The translations under genes and the position numbers were made by a program. From NCBI GenBank assembly GCA_016721435.1, contig JADKIC010000028.1, forward strand, positions 1 to 64,000: 64,000 nt of DNA. Direction: 5' to 3'. Numbering within the stretch: the stretch's first letter is position 1; every line of letters starts with the position of its first letter. Below the pieces are notes generated by a model that had not been told where the DNA came from, did no database searches, and saw only the letters and a list, made by a program, of their open reading frames with translations. Shown here piece after piece: positions 31,739-42,708 of the stretch. This stretch comes from Bacteroidota bacterium (GTDB lineage: Bacteria > Bacteroidota > Bacteroidia > AKYH767-A > OLB10).

Positions 31739-33488
31739 ATGAAAAAATATCTTTTAATCTTTCTACTCTTAACGACCATCATTGGAAACCTTCATGCTCA
31801 GGAAGATCACTTTCTGTCTCCGGCTGAGAGAACTTTATTGCCGGATATATGTCCACGCGCTCCGTTGAATCCACTGCTGCCGTTACCCCTCCTCCAGTCC
31901 GGTGAGGACCATTGCGGAATGGGAAGAATTACAGGCATTAGTAGTAGGATGGAAATCTTATCCAACTATTTTAAGACAGATAGTAGCTGCGGCTAAGGTC
32001 GAAACGAGGGTAATAATTGTCTACACTACACCTGATAATCCTGCATCACTAACGAGCTATCTTGCTTCCGGAGGTGTGGACACCATTAACGTCACTTTTC
32101 TCGCGGCTCCTGTGAACTCTGTTTGGGCACGTGACTATGGACCCTGGAGTGCATACACGAACGATGTTGACTCTCTTATTACCATTGACTGGATTTACAA
32201 CCGCCCTCGCCCTTCGGATGATGCTGTTCCTGTTGCCGTCTCTAATTACATTGGCACTCCACTCTATCAAACTACAACTGCACCATGGAATCTTGTTCAT
32301 ACAGGTGGTAATTTCATGACAGATGGATTCGGTACCGGGTTTTCATCAGAGTTGGTGCTGGAAGAAAACTCCAGTGCCGGTGGATTTGGAATAAACCATA
32401 CTCCCGCAGAAGTAGATACGATCATGAAGCAATTCATGGGGATCAATCGTTACATTATTATGGATAAGCTTCCCTATGATGTGATTCATCATATTGATAT
32501 GCATATGAAATTGCTCGATGAAGAAACCTTGCTGGTAGGTGAATATCCACCCGGAGTGGCGGATGGACCACAGATCGAAGCGAATCTTCAATTTGTACTA
32601 GCTAATTACAACTCGGTCTATGGTACACCATATAAAGTGATTCGGATACCTATGCCGGATGACAACAATCTTTATCCTAATAATGGCGGGGATTATTTCA
32701 CGTATACGAACTCCTCCTTTATTAATAAAACTGTTATCCTTCCTGTTTACGGCATTTCCGAAGACTCAACAGCGGTAAGGATTTACGAAGAAAGTCTTCC
32801 GGGATATACTATTGTACCCATTAATTGCATCTCCATGATCGGTGCATTGGGGGCTTTACATTGTATTACTAAGGAAGTGGGCACGAACGACCCGCTGTTG
32901 ATCAGCCATCAGGCACTACCAAATACTACGGATACGCTTAACAGTTATACCGTTTCCGCGCGTATTCAGCATCGCAGCGGAATCGCAACCGCTACACTTT
33001 TCTGGCGTACCGACACGCTTCAGCCCTGGCAATCTATGAGCATGAATCCCGCGGGCACTTTCATTTGGGATGGCGCAATTCCGGCACAGGCAGTTGGAAC
33101 TAAAGTATACTATTATATTGGCGCGACAGCTGTAAGTGGTAAATCACAAGTACGACCATTGCCTGCTCCTTCGGGTTACTGGAGATTTGAAGTGACGGGC
33201 ACTACCTCCCTGTCAGAAAACAATAGTTCCGGAATGAAGATCGATGTGTTTCCAAATCCTTGTCGGGGTATCACATGTGTTTCTATTGAAAACAAACTTT
33301 CACTATCGGCTGATATAATGCTATACGATGCAACCGGAAGAATGGTGCAGCCCATTTCAACAGGTGTATTAAAAATGGAAAGTAATAAATTCTTCTTCGA
33401 TGCATCTCCACTTTCTGCCGGGGTTTATTTCATTCGCATACAGACGGATCAAACATTGGATTACAGAAAAATAGTTGTTCAACACTAA
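31739..33488 (+). CDS. Secreted agmatine/peptidyl-arginine deiminase-family protein, T9SS type A (frameshifted)
   Basis: Signal peptide MKKYLLIFLLLTTIIGNLHAQ, then the PAD_porph-type catalytic fold. Guanidino-group residues are all recognisable: Asp in SVWARDYGPW (~32130), HxD in HHIDMHMKLLDE (~32490), NNGGDYFTYTNSSF, and the nucleophile Cys in GALHCITKE (~32860). The C-terminus has an Ig-like spacer and a T9SS type A signal (IDVFPNPCRG ... LSAGVYFIRIQTD ... KIVVQH). Secretion by T9SS and this fold are also features of the Porphyromonas gingivalis peptidylarginine deiminase; sequence alone cannot separate a protein-citrullinating enzyme from an agmatine deiminase. One frame break lies near 31890-31900 just before VRTIAEWEELQAL. 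About 580 residues. Confidence 0.85.
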
Positions 33489-33500
33489 CCAGCACAGGGA

Positions 33501-34988
33501 GTGATACATTATCTTCAGGAAAAACCTCGTGTCTTTCTGGTCATCACTCTGGCACTAAATATTATTTTACATCTTCCATTCCTTCACCTCCCGCCGTGCA
33601 GTATTCATGTATGGAGGCAATGCAATACGTTGGCTGTAGCCCGGAATTTTCATGAGGAAGATGATAATATTTTAAAGCCCCGTGTTGACCGGAGATTTGA
33701 CACAGACGGAGTAACCGGCATGCAATTTCCTGCGTATGAATGGATCCTTTCAAAAATATATTTCCTAACAGGAGAACATTATTATGTGCATCGATTATTT
33801 TCATTGCTCCTGACCACAGCGGGCCTCCTTGCCGCAGCCGGATTCTTTCGCTTACTGACCGGAAACGCTTTCTTTGGCGCCGTAGCCGCATGGGTCATCT
33901 GCTGGTCGCCCGAGTTATTTTACCATGGTATAAACGCATTACCGGACATACTTGCCTTTTCTGCCGCATTTTCTGCACTCTATTTCACCTATAAATGGAT
34001 CACCAAAGTTAATAATGCTTCATTACTTCTGGCTTTTATATTTATTACTCTCGCCGGACTTGTTAAAATTCAATACGGACTTTTTGGTATATTCATGGCT
34101 GTTAGCCTCTTTAAAAAAAGCAGGAATCCTCTGGTATCATCTGCCTCAATCATGAAGCACTGGTTATTGCCGGGAATTCTTTCCCTTGCCATTATTTGCG
34201 GATGGTATATTTATGCAAACCGTCTGATTGATGCCTCCGGATTACAAGACTTTGTTATTAACATTCGTCCTGTGACAGATCCTGAAGTAATATTCGCAAC
34301 CATACAGAGAAACATAATTAGTGATTTTCCTGAACTGCTTCTAAACTACTCCAATTTTATTTTTTTCATTCTAGGCAGTATATTATTAATTAGTGCAACT
34401 TCAATAAAGCGATTTTATGCCTCTCCCTTTTTTGTTGCAGGTCTTGTTTTCTTAGTTTGGTATTTTATGATGCTGGAGCAAATGCGGGTTCATCAATACT
34501 ATCTTCTCCCCGCATTATTAATCACCACTTTCATCATTCTGAAAGGAATTCGCTTTTGCCTTGAACGTAAATATCATTTGGTGGCATGGGTTTTCATTCT
34601 TATCCAACCGGCACTGGCATCTATCCGAATTATACCTGCACGTTGGATGAAAGCAGATTTAGGGATACCGGCACAATTTGCAGACAGTGAGAAATTGCAA
34701 CAACTCATTGAAGTCGTCCCTGCAAACGATCTCGTCATCACCGGACCGGATAACTCAGGTTGCATCTGGTTGTACTTCCTACACAAGAAGGGGTTTTCCT
34801 TTGAAAACAGTAAAGAATTTTTCGAAAAAGAAAACAAAGGAACAACTGCATATAAAGAAGCCGTAAAGCGAGGTGGTCAATGGCTGTACATCAGAAAAGG
34901 AGAAATCATAGACCCATCTCATCCACCGTCAGGAGTTGAACTTCAAAAAAGTATCGGTGATTTTGAAATATACAAAGTCATCCAATAA
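33501..34988 (+). CDS. GT39-type (PMT/ArnT-like) integral membrane glycosyltransferase
   Basis: Intact 495-residue polytopic protein with about ten helices and a soluble C-terminal tail. The N-terminal loop after helix 1 reads HVWRQCNTLAVARNF, then RVDRRFDTDGVTGMQFPAYEW; this HxWRQxxT...ARNF pattern is typical of bacterial GT39 family members that use polyprenyl-phosphate sugars on the periplasmic side. It starts with GTG 12 nt after the deiminase stop. The acceptor is not predictable; glycosylation of surface proteins or lipid is possible. It is convergent with the following minus-strand gene, with 72 bp between them. Confidence 0.82.
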   Translation: MIHYLQEKPRVFLVITLALNIILHLPFLHLPPCSIHVWRQCNTLAVARNFHEEDDNILKPRVDRRFDTDGVTGMQFPAYEWILSKIYFLTGEHYYVHRLFSLLLTTAGLLAAAGFFRLLTGNAFFGAVAAWVICWSPELFYHGINALPDILAFSAAFSALYFTYKWITKVNNASLLLAFIFITLAGLVKIQYGLFGIFMAVSLFKKSRNPLVSSASIMKHWLLPGILSLAIICGWYIYANRLIDASGLQDFVINIRPVTDPEVIFATIQRNIISDFPELLLNYSNFIFFILGSILLISATSIKRFYASPFFVAGLVFLVWYFMMLEQMRVHQYYLLPALLITTFIILKGIRFCLERKYHLVAWVFILIQPALASIRIIPARWMKADLGIPAQFADSEKLQQLIEVVPANDLVITGPDNSGCIWLYFLHKKGFSFENSKEFFEKENKGTTAYKEAVKRGGQWLYIRKGEIIDPSHPPSGVELQKSIGDFEIYKVIQ

Positions 34989-35060
34989 GTACGTGCTTCA
35001 CTCATACACCTAAGTGCAGGATGATCTCCTACAATAAGCTGTATAACTTCTCCTCAATCA

Positions 35061-38000
35061 TCAAAGTTTTATAATTCGCTTTGCGGCAGATTGCTCCCCT
35101 GAAATAAATGTCAATATATACGCTCCTGCGGCCATTCCACTGATAGTATATTGATCCAAAGAAACTTTGTCCAATGAAATTTCTATATAACGACCTTGCA
35201 TATCCGTACATTCAACCCGCACATTTCCCGAAGCTACTCCGGTAAAATCAATATAGAAATTACCGGAAGAAGGGTTTGGATAAACCAATATATCCGTTAA
35301 ACTGATATTGTCTTGTACCGATCCATCTCCGCGACAGGGCACAGTCACTATTGCTCCTGAAGATTCTTTCAAACAGCCAAACTTAGTGGTGATACCCACT
35401 TTATAATTACCTGCCGACTTCGCTGTGAAGAAGGAGCTTGTGGCATTGCTAATTTTATTCACCCCCTTCTTCCAGTAATAAGTATATCCGGATCCGGTAT
35501 TGGCCTGCAAGGTAACACTATCACCGGAACAAAATGAGAGCGGGCCGGAAGGTGTAATTACCGCTGACGGCTTGGATTTAACAGTCACCGCAAGAGCAGA
35601 TGAAGTCGTCGAAGCACAGGCATTCGTCACCACAACTGTATACGATCCTGTACTTACAGCACCATAAATCGAATCGGTGGCACCTGCTATATTGGAATTG
35701 TTCTTTTTCCATTGATAAGAGTAGCCAGTGGTAGAAGGAGCTTTCAATGTGAGCGTCTCTCCGCTACAAATTTGTGGATATCCATTCGATGTAATTGTAG
35801 CAACTGGTCCGGTAGATGAAGTTAACACCACCGGCGAACTGGTGGCCGAACATCCGCCTGAAGTCACTCTTACCGTATATGATCCCGCTATTGTTGCTGC
35901 ATAAGAAGACTGAGTAGCCCCACTAATGAAACTACCTTTATACCATTGATAGGTTGCACCTGCAACCGGTGTTGCATTTAATGTTAATGATAAAGGTGTA
36001 CAAATTACCGTTGATGCAGGTGGTTGAATCGTTGCGACAGGTAAAGGATTCACAGTTAAAGAAACCGCATTACTAACTACTGAGCTACAGGCATTGGTAA
36101 CCTGACAAGTATAGGAACCCTGAAGGGTGGCTCCATAAGAGGAGTTTATGGCACCACTGATAGCAGTTCCATTCCTACTCCATTGAAAAGAATAAACACC
36201 CGTCAATGAAGGGCTGCAACTCACATTGGAGGTACTTCCGGTACAAATTGCTGCACTTTGAATAGATGCCACTGCAACTGGAATACCAATATTAATATTT
36301 ATAGTATTGGTAAATTTACTTCCACAGGCAGGGTTAGTCACATAACATTTATATACACCTGTTGTATTAGCTGTAAATGTTGCCGATGTTCCTGAACTCA
36401 CCACCGTATTTCCGAGATACCATGAATAAGAGATACCGGGACCGACAGGTGTTGCAGAAAGCTGGACTCCTCCCGCACAGCTGGAAGCGCCTCCCGGAGC
36501 AGATATCCCGGGCGCCGTTGTATTAAGCGTTACTTGTAGGGGATCGGTGGTAAGAAATGTCATGCAATTATTATCATAGAAATTTACTTCATAGTAACCA
36601 CTCTGCGTTGCGGTGAGTTGAGAAGATGTTGCTGCCAGAGGAGTGCCATTTAAATACCATTGATAAGGTCCGGAAGAAAATGAAGGAGCGTTCAGAGAAA
36701 CGGATGACCCCACACCACATCCATTGACTGAACCGGAATACTCAATTGAATTCCCTCCAAAAACACCACCCTGGTAAACAAAATAAGGAGATGACATACT
36801 TGTCCCACAAGCTGTTGTTACACTACAGGTATAATCACCTGATGGATAAGGAGGATATAACATATTGCTTGTCCCGGTTGAATATAAATTATTGTCGACA
36901 AACCAACTGTATGTAGCTCCTGAATAATTTTGCACCTCCATTGGACCAGGCGGAAATCCACAACTTCCGGATCCGGAAAAACAATTTCCGGAGAGACAAG
37001 AGATACTCACTGTAGGAGATACCGTTGTATTAATAACTACAGGTGCTGAAACGGTAGATCCGCATGTATTACTGGTTGTTACCGTATAAGAACCGGAAAC
37101 AGTAGGGGAATAGGAATAAATAGTTGCACCTGATATGGGATTGCCATTCAGGTTCCATTGGTAGCCAAAGCCTGTTGCGGTTGTTAGATTCACAGATTGT
37201 CCGGACGCCGCGCAAAACGAAGTGGCCCCTGAAGCAGTTATTGCGGCAGTTGGCAGAGGTGTTACAGACACATAAACCATGGCTGTAGTGCGCATACCAC
37301 TATTATTCCATAGTGTACAAAAATAAGTTCCACCTGATGTAACTACAAGTGAATCGTTATTAATATTCATATAGGTAAGCTGGTTGGTGAGTGTCTTTCC
37401 CCAACTGTATCGGGTATAACCGGATGGCACTTTGAGAATAACACTTCCTCCGGCACAGAAAGAAAGAGCTCCTGTGGCAGTAATGGAAGGTACAGCTGAC
37501 GTATAGGCCACACCGTTAGAATCCAATTTGGATATATATATATCGGAATTATTTTCCCTTAAATTACTGCTTCCTGTAATCAGGAGCTTTGCCCCACTGA
37601 TCACTCTTAATCGTACCGGCTCTGAAAAATTGGCATATGATTGTCCTCCCGGATACTGGTAATTTCTATAGAGTGTTTCAGTCCCTGCCTGATCAAACTT
37701 TTAAAACTATTCGTGTTCCCCCCTTCAGCTAGCAGCATTGACCATTTCCGATAAACAGTATTACCATTAGCATCTAATCGCAAATGAAAAGTGCTGGAAT
37801 AATTACCGATCCCATCCCAGCCGAACCCGGTCATCACCAAATTCTGGTCAGTGAGTTCAGCGATTCCTTCAGCTGCAGGCACCGTACTATTTCCACCATT
37901 TAAATAAAGGTTGAATTTTCTGGTCCATAATGTATCCCCTGAAAGATTGAATTTCACTGCATACACATTGAACCCTGTAAAACTGGCCGTTCTTCCTGCA

Positions 38001-38605
38001 ACCACCAAATTGCCATCTGTGGTAAAGGTCAGCGTTTTTGCCTCTTCATCTGCACTGTAACCATGTGTTTTGTTTTGAATGATATTCCCTGCAGTGTCTG
38101 TTTTTAAAAACCATATATCTTTTGCTCCGGCTCCGGCACTTGCAGTATAACCTGTCATGTAAAGTCTGTTTCCACGGTATCCGATATCGGTAATTTCATC
38201 TGCACCGGCACCACCGAAAGTTTTCGTCCATGAAGCTACGCCATTTGCATCCAACTTCACCAACATCCCATCTTTTACTCCACTCACAGTCTTGTACCCG
38301 GCTGCATAAATTTCATCATTAGGACCAATTGTTATTGCTTTTCCGGCATCTTCTCCGGTACCACCAAAATATTTTACCCAAAGCAAGCTTCCATTTGAAG
38401 TGGTTTTCATCACGAACATATCATTCATGCCTGAGCCATATGAATTAGAACCACCAACGGTAACAATGGACCCATCTGATAATTCTGCTATATCATTGCC
38501 TATCTCATTCCCGGGCAAATTATAACTGTTTTCAAACTTCTGAGCAAGAGCAGGATTAAATAATGCTGCTAAGCAAACTGCAATAGGGATTAAAAAGTTC
38601 TTCAT
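35061..38605 (-). CDS. T9SS type A cargo with beta-propeller-like N-terminus and Ig-like repeats, paralog 1 (frameshifted)
   Basis: About 1180 residues. Signal peptide MKNFLIPIAVCLAALFNPALA, then ~330 residues of SBBP/delta-60-like repeats (ELSDGSIVTVGG, GNDEIYAAGYK and LVKLDANGVASWTKTFGG types), then about nine Ig-like repeats (SFCAGGSVILKVPSGY, YQWNLNGNPISGAT, GSYTVVVTNACAS types) and a T9SS type A signal (ILVYPNPSSGNFYIDF...IIKL). One frame break is near 37695, and a deletion of about 20-27 residues relative to paralog 2 lies just before it. Parts of the N- and C-termini are identical or nearly so to paralog 2. Probable surface or released protein; function unknown. Confidence 0.82.
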
Positions 38606-38625
38606 GGTGTGGGTTTTAGGTTAAC

Positions 38626-38656
38626 CAAATGTAGGAGAAATTTCCAGATGCACAAC
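38626..38656 (-). promoter_or_regulatory. Bacteroidota-type promoter of paralog 1
   Basis: TACATTTG on the minus strand (plus 38626-38633) fits the -7 consensus TAnnTTTG, with GTTG 19 nt upstream (plus 38653-38656) near the expected -33 TTTG. It lies 21 nt before the ATG. Matching -7 elements occur at the same spacing before paralogs 2 and 3. Confidence 0.6.
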
Positions 38657-38899
38657 TATAACTCTATGAATTTCCGCTAATACTAAGAATTGATGGGTAA
38701 ATGAGGGCTGGAAGGGACAGCCGGACTTGCTCCACTGATCGAAATGTATTGACGATCTTTCTTCCTATGAAACTGCGTATTTTATCTCACATTATAACTC
38801 ATTCCGAAAATTCATTCTACGCAATCCCTTTGCTTATAACTATGCAAAATACCAGTAAAGAATGTCAGAGATGTCATCCCTTTGTGTGTACTGTAACAA

Positions 38900-41800
38900 T
38901 CAAAGTTTAACGATTCGTTTAGTAGTAATATGTTCACCTGAACTAAATGTCAACATATACACTCCTGATGCCATTCCACTAAGGGTATATTGATCCGAAG
39001 AAACTTTGTCCAAAGAGATTTCTATAGAACGACCTTGCATATCCGTGCATTCAATGCGTACATCGCCCGGGGCAACATTGGTGAAATCTACATTAAAATT
39101 ACCGTAAGAAGGATTTGGATAAATCAACACATCCTTTAGACTGATCATTTCTAATGTTGATCCATCTTCACGACAAGGAACCGTAACAATGGCGCCGGAA
39201 GATTCCTTTAAACAGCCAAACTTACTGGTGACACCCACTTTATAATTGCCGGCTGTCTTTGCAGCGTAAAAGGAGCTAATGGCATTTGCAATTTTATTTA
39301 CGCCCTTCTTCCAGTAATAGGTATAACCGGATCCGGTATTGGCTTGCAAGGTAACACTGTCACCTGAACAAAATGAAAGTGGACCTGAGGGAGTAATAAT
39401 TGCCGGTGGTTTGGATTTAACAGTCACCGCAAGAGCAGATGAAGTCGTCGAAGCACAGGCATTTGTCACCACCACTGTATACAATCCTGCACTTACTGCA
39501 CCATAAATCGAATCGGTGGCACCGGCAATATTGGCATTGTTCTTCTTCCATTGGTAAGTAAAACCGGCTGTGGATGGCGCTTTCAACGTGAGTGATTCTC
39601 CGCTACAAATTTGAGGATAACCACTGGAAGTTAACGTAGCAACAGGTCCGGCAGAAGAGGTTAGAACCACAGGTGAACTTGTAGCCGAACATCCGCTCGC
39701 TGTCACTCTAACCGAATAAGAGCCTGCTGTTGTTGCTGCATAAGAAGACTGTGTGGCCCCATTGATGATACTTCCTTTATACCATTGATAGGTCGCTCCG
39801 GCAACATTATTTGCATTCAGATTCACTGATAAGGGTGTGCAAACTACTGTTGAGGAAGGAGATTGAATGGTTGCTGAAGGAATAGGATTCACGGTCAATG
39901 CAACGGCATTACTCACTACAGAACTACAGGCATTGGTAACTAAACACGTGTATGAACCCTGAAGGCTGGCGTTGTAAGTAGGCGATATTGCACCGCTAAT
40001 GGCATTTCCATTTCTTCTCCACTGATATGAATAAACCCCGGTCAACGATGGACTGCAAGTAAGGGTTGACGTACTCCCTGAACAAATAGCTGAACTTTGG
40101 ATGGATGCCACTGCAGATGGATTACCAATGCTAACATTAATAGTTGAAGTGTATTTACTTCCACAAGCCGGGTTGGTGACATAACATTTATAAGCTCCTG
40201 ATGAATTGGCTATAAATGTTGACGATGGCCCTGAACTTACTACCGAATTTCCGAGATACCAGGTATAGGTGATTCCGGGACCTACAGGCGTTGCCGAAAG
40301 CTGAATGCCACCTGAGCAACTGGAAGCACCTCCCGGAGCTGATATGGCCGGTGCGGTTGTATTTAGCGTTACCTCTAAAGGAATTGTATAAAGATTACCC
40401 TGACAATACGTATCAAAATAGGTGACCTGATAAGAACCACTTTGAGTAGCAGTATACACAATCGATGTGGCTCCTGCAATGGCAAAACCATTCAAATACC
40501 ATTGATAATTTCCTGAAGAAATGGCAGGAGCCTGAAGCGTAACCGAAGATCCCACTCCACATCCGGTTACAGCGCCTGAATGTTCAATTGCATTCCCACC
40601 ATAAAAACTGCCTGCAACACTAAATACCGGTGTAGAAATCATTCCACAGGCTGTTGTGATGTTACAGATAAAATCACCGGTGGGATAGGGTGGCAACAAA
40701 ATATTACTACCGGAAAAATATAAACTATTGTTCACAAACCAATCATAAGTTGCACCTGAATAACCCGGAACCTGCAATCCTCCAATCATAGGCATAGATA
40801 ATAAACAGCTTCCTGAACCGGAGAAACAATAGTCGGAATTGCAAGTAATATTCACATTCGGAGGAGTTGTGGTGTTAATTACAACGGGTGTGGAAACAGA
40901 AGTTCCACAAGTATTGCTGGCGCTAACAGTATAAGTACCGGCTTGTGAAGGTGCATGATAAAAAAGTGTTGCACCGGAAATGGGGTTGCCATTGAGATTC
41001 CATTGATAACCGGTGAAGCCGGTCGGGGTTGATAAACTTACCGATTGGCCAAGGGCTGCACAATATGAAGTGGGACCGGAAGCGGTAATCGATGCGGTTG
41101 GTTGTGGTGTAACACTCACGAGTACTATAGCTGTAGTCCGCATCCCTCCACTATTCCACATTGAGCAGAAGTAAGATCCACTAGTAGTTACCAATAGTGA
41201 ATCATTATCAACATTCATATAAGAAAGTTGATTGGGCAGTGTTTTACCCCAACTATAACGTGTATAACCGGAAGGCACTTTCAATATAACACTTCCTCCT
41301 GCACAGAAAGAAAGAGATCCGGAAGAAGAAATGACAGGTGCAACAGACGTATAAGCTACACCACCGGAATCTAATTTAGCAATATATACATCCCGATTGT
41401 TCTCGTGCAAATAACTACCTCCGGTTATCAATAGCCTCGCACCGCTGATCACCCTTAATCGTGTAGGTTCAGAAAAATAGGCGTAAGAATTACCTCCCGG
41501 ATATTGATAATTTTTATAGAGCGTCTCCACCCCTGCCTGATTAAACTTCTTCAAAACGATCCGCTCTCCAAAATTACCATATGAAATTAACAGATAATAG
41601 CTCCCGCTCTTTCCAGCTGCAACATCCAGTCCACCTTCAGAGAGTAAATTAGACCATTTCAGATAAACCGTATTTCCATTGGCATCTAATCGCAAATGAA
41701 AAGCACTTGGATAATTACCGATCCCATCCGATCCAAATCCTGTCATCACCAAATTTTGGTCGGTTAATTCCACAATTCCTCTTGCAGATGGAACTACGCT

Positions 41801-42515
41801 ATTGCCACCATTAAGGTATAGATTGAACTTTCTTGTCCATAAGGTATCCCCTGCGAGATTAAACTTTACTGCATATACATTGAATCCTGTAAAACTGGCC
41901 GTTCTTCCTGCCACCACTAAATTTCCATCGGAAGTAAAAGTCAATGAATTTCCCTGTTCAATACCACTAAAGCCATGTGTTTTATTCTGAAGGATATTTC
42001 CCGCTGTGTCGGTTTTCAAAACCAAAATCCTGTCCTCCCGCACCGGCACTGGCTGTTGTTCCGGCCATGTAAATTCTGTTTCCCCGGAAACCGATATCAT
42101 TAATTTCATCAATGTCACTTCCGCCAAAGGTTTTAGTCCAAAACACCACGCCATTCGCATCCAGCTTCACCAGCATTCCATCTTTTAAACTTCCTACTGT
42201 CTTGTAACCGGCAGCATAAATTTCATCATTTGGACCAATAGTCAAGGCTTTTGCAGCATCTTCACCGCTACCGCCAAAATATTTTATCCAGAGCAGGCTT
42301 CCGCTTGATGTGGTTTTCATCACGAACATATCATTCAATCCAGAACCATAAGATGTAGATTGACCAACCGTAACGATCGATCCATCGGATAATTCGGCAA
42401 TATCGTTTCCTATCTCATTTCCGGGTAAATTATAGCTGTTTTCGAACTTTTGCGCCAGGAGTGCAGGAGGCAAGAGGGCGAAAAAAATGAATAAGATAAA
42501 GGTTGAATTTTTCAT
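38900..42515 (-). CDS. T9SS type A cargo with beta-propeller-like N-terminus and Ig-like repeats, paralog 2 (frameshifted)
   Basis: About 1205 residues, with the same architecture as paralog 1: signal peptide ending PPALLAQ, propeller-like repeats with KTTSSGSLLWIKYFGG, Ig-like repeats (YCAALGQSVSLSTPTG, ICSGESLTLKAPS, SFCSGDSVTLQANTGSGY), and type A signal VLIYPNPSYGNFNVDF...KRIVKL. One frame break near 42015, inside GGQDFWVLKTDTAGNILQNK. It keeps a segment (GLDVAAGKSGSYYLLISYGN...) missing from paralog 1, so it is the better reference copy. It lies 294 bp upstream of paralog 1 in transcription order and has its own promoter. Confidence 0.84.
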
Positions 42516-42537
42516 ATTCCGGGTGGTTGGGTGTTTT

Positions 42538-42569
42538 CAAATGTATGGAGAAACCGTTAAATTACCAAG
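42538..42569 (-). promoter_or_regulatory. Bacteroidota-type promoter of paralog 2
   Basis: TACATTTG on the minus strand (plus 42538-42545) matches TAnnTTTG, with CTTG 20 nt upstream (plus 42566-42569) as a weak -33 element. It lies 22 nt before the ATG. Confidence 0.55.
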
Positions 42570-42708
42570 TCAACCTCAAGAATTTATGCTAAAATCATCA
42601 TTCAATAGGTGAGTATACTTATTCATCGGATGTAGGCGAAAGATGCCTACTCAGGTGCTGTACGTTCGTATGGGAACTTCAATGGATAATTGGAGAATAG
42701 CCGTTTAA

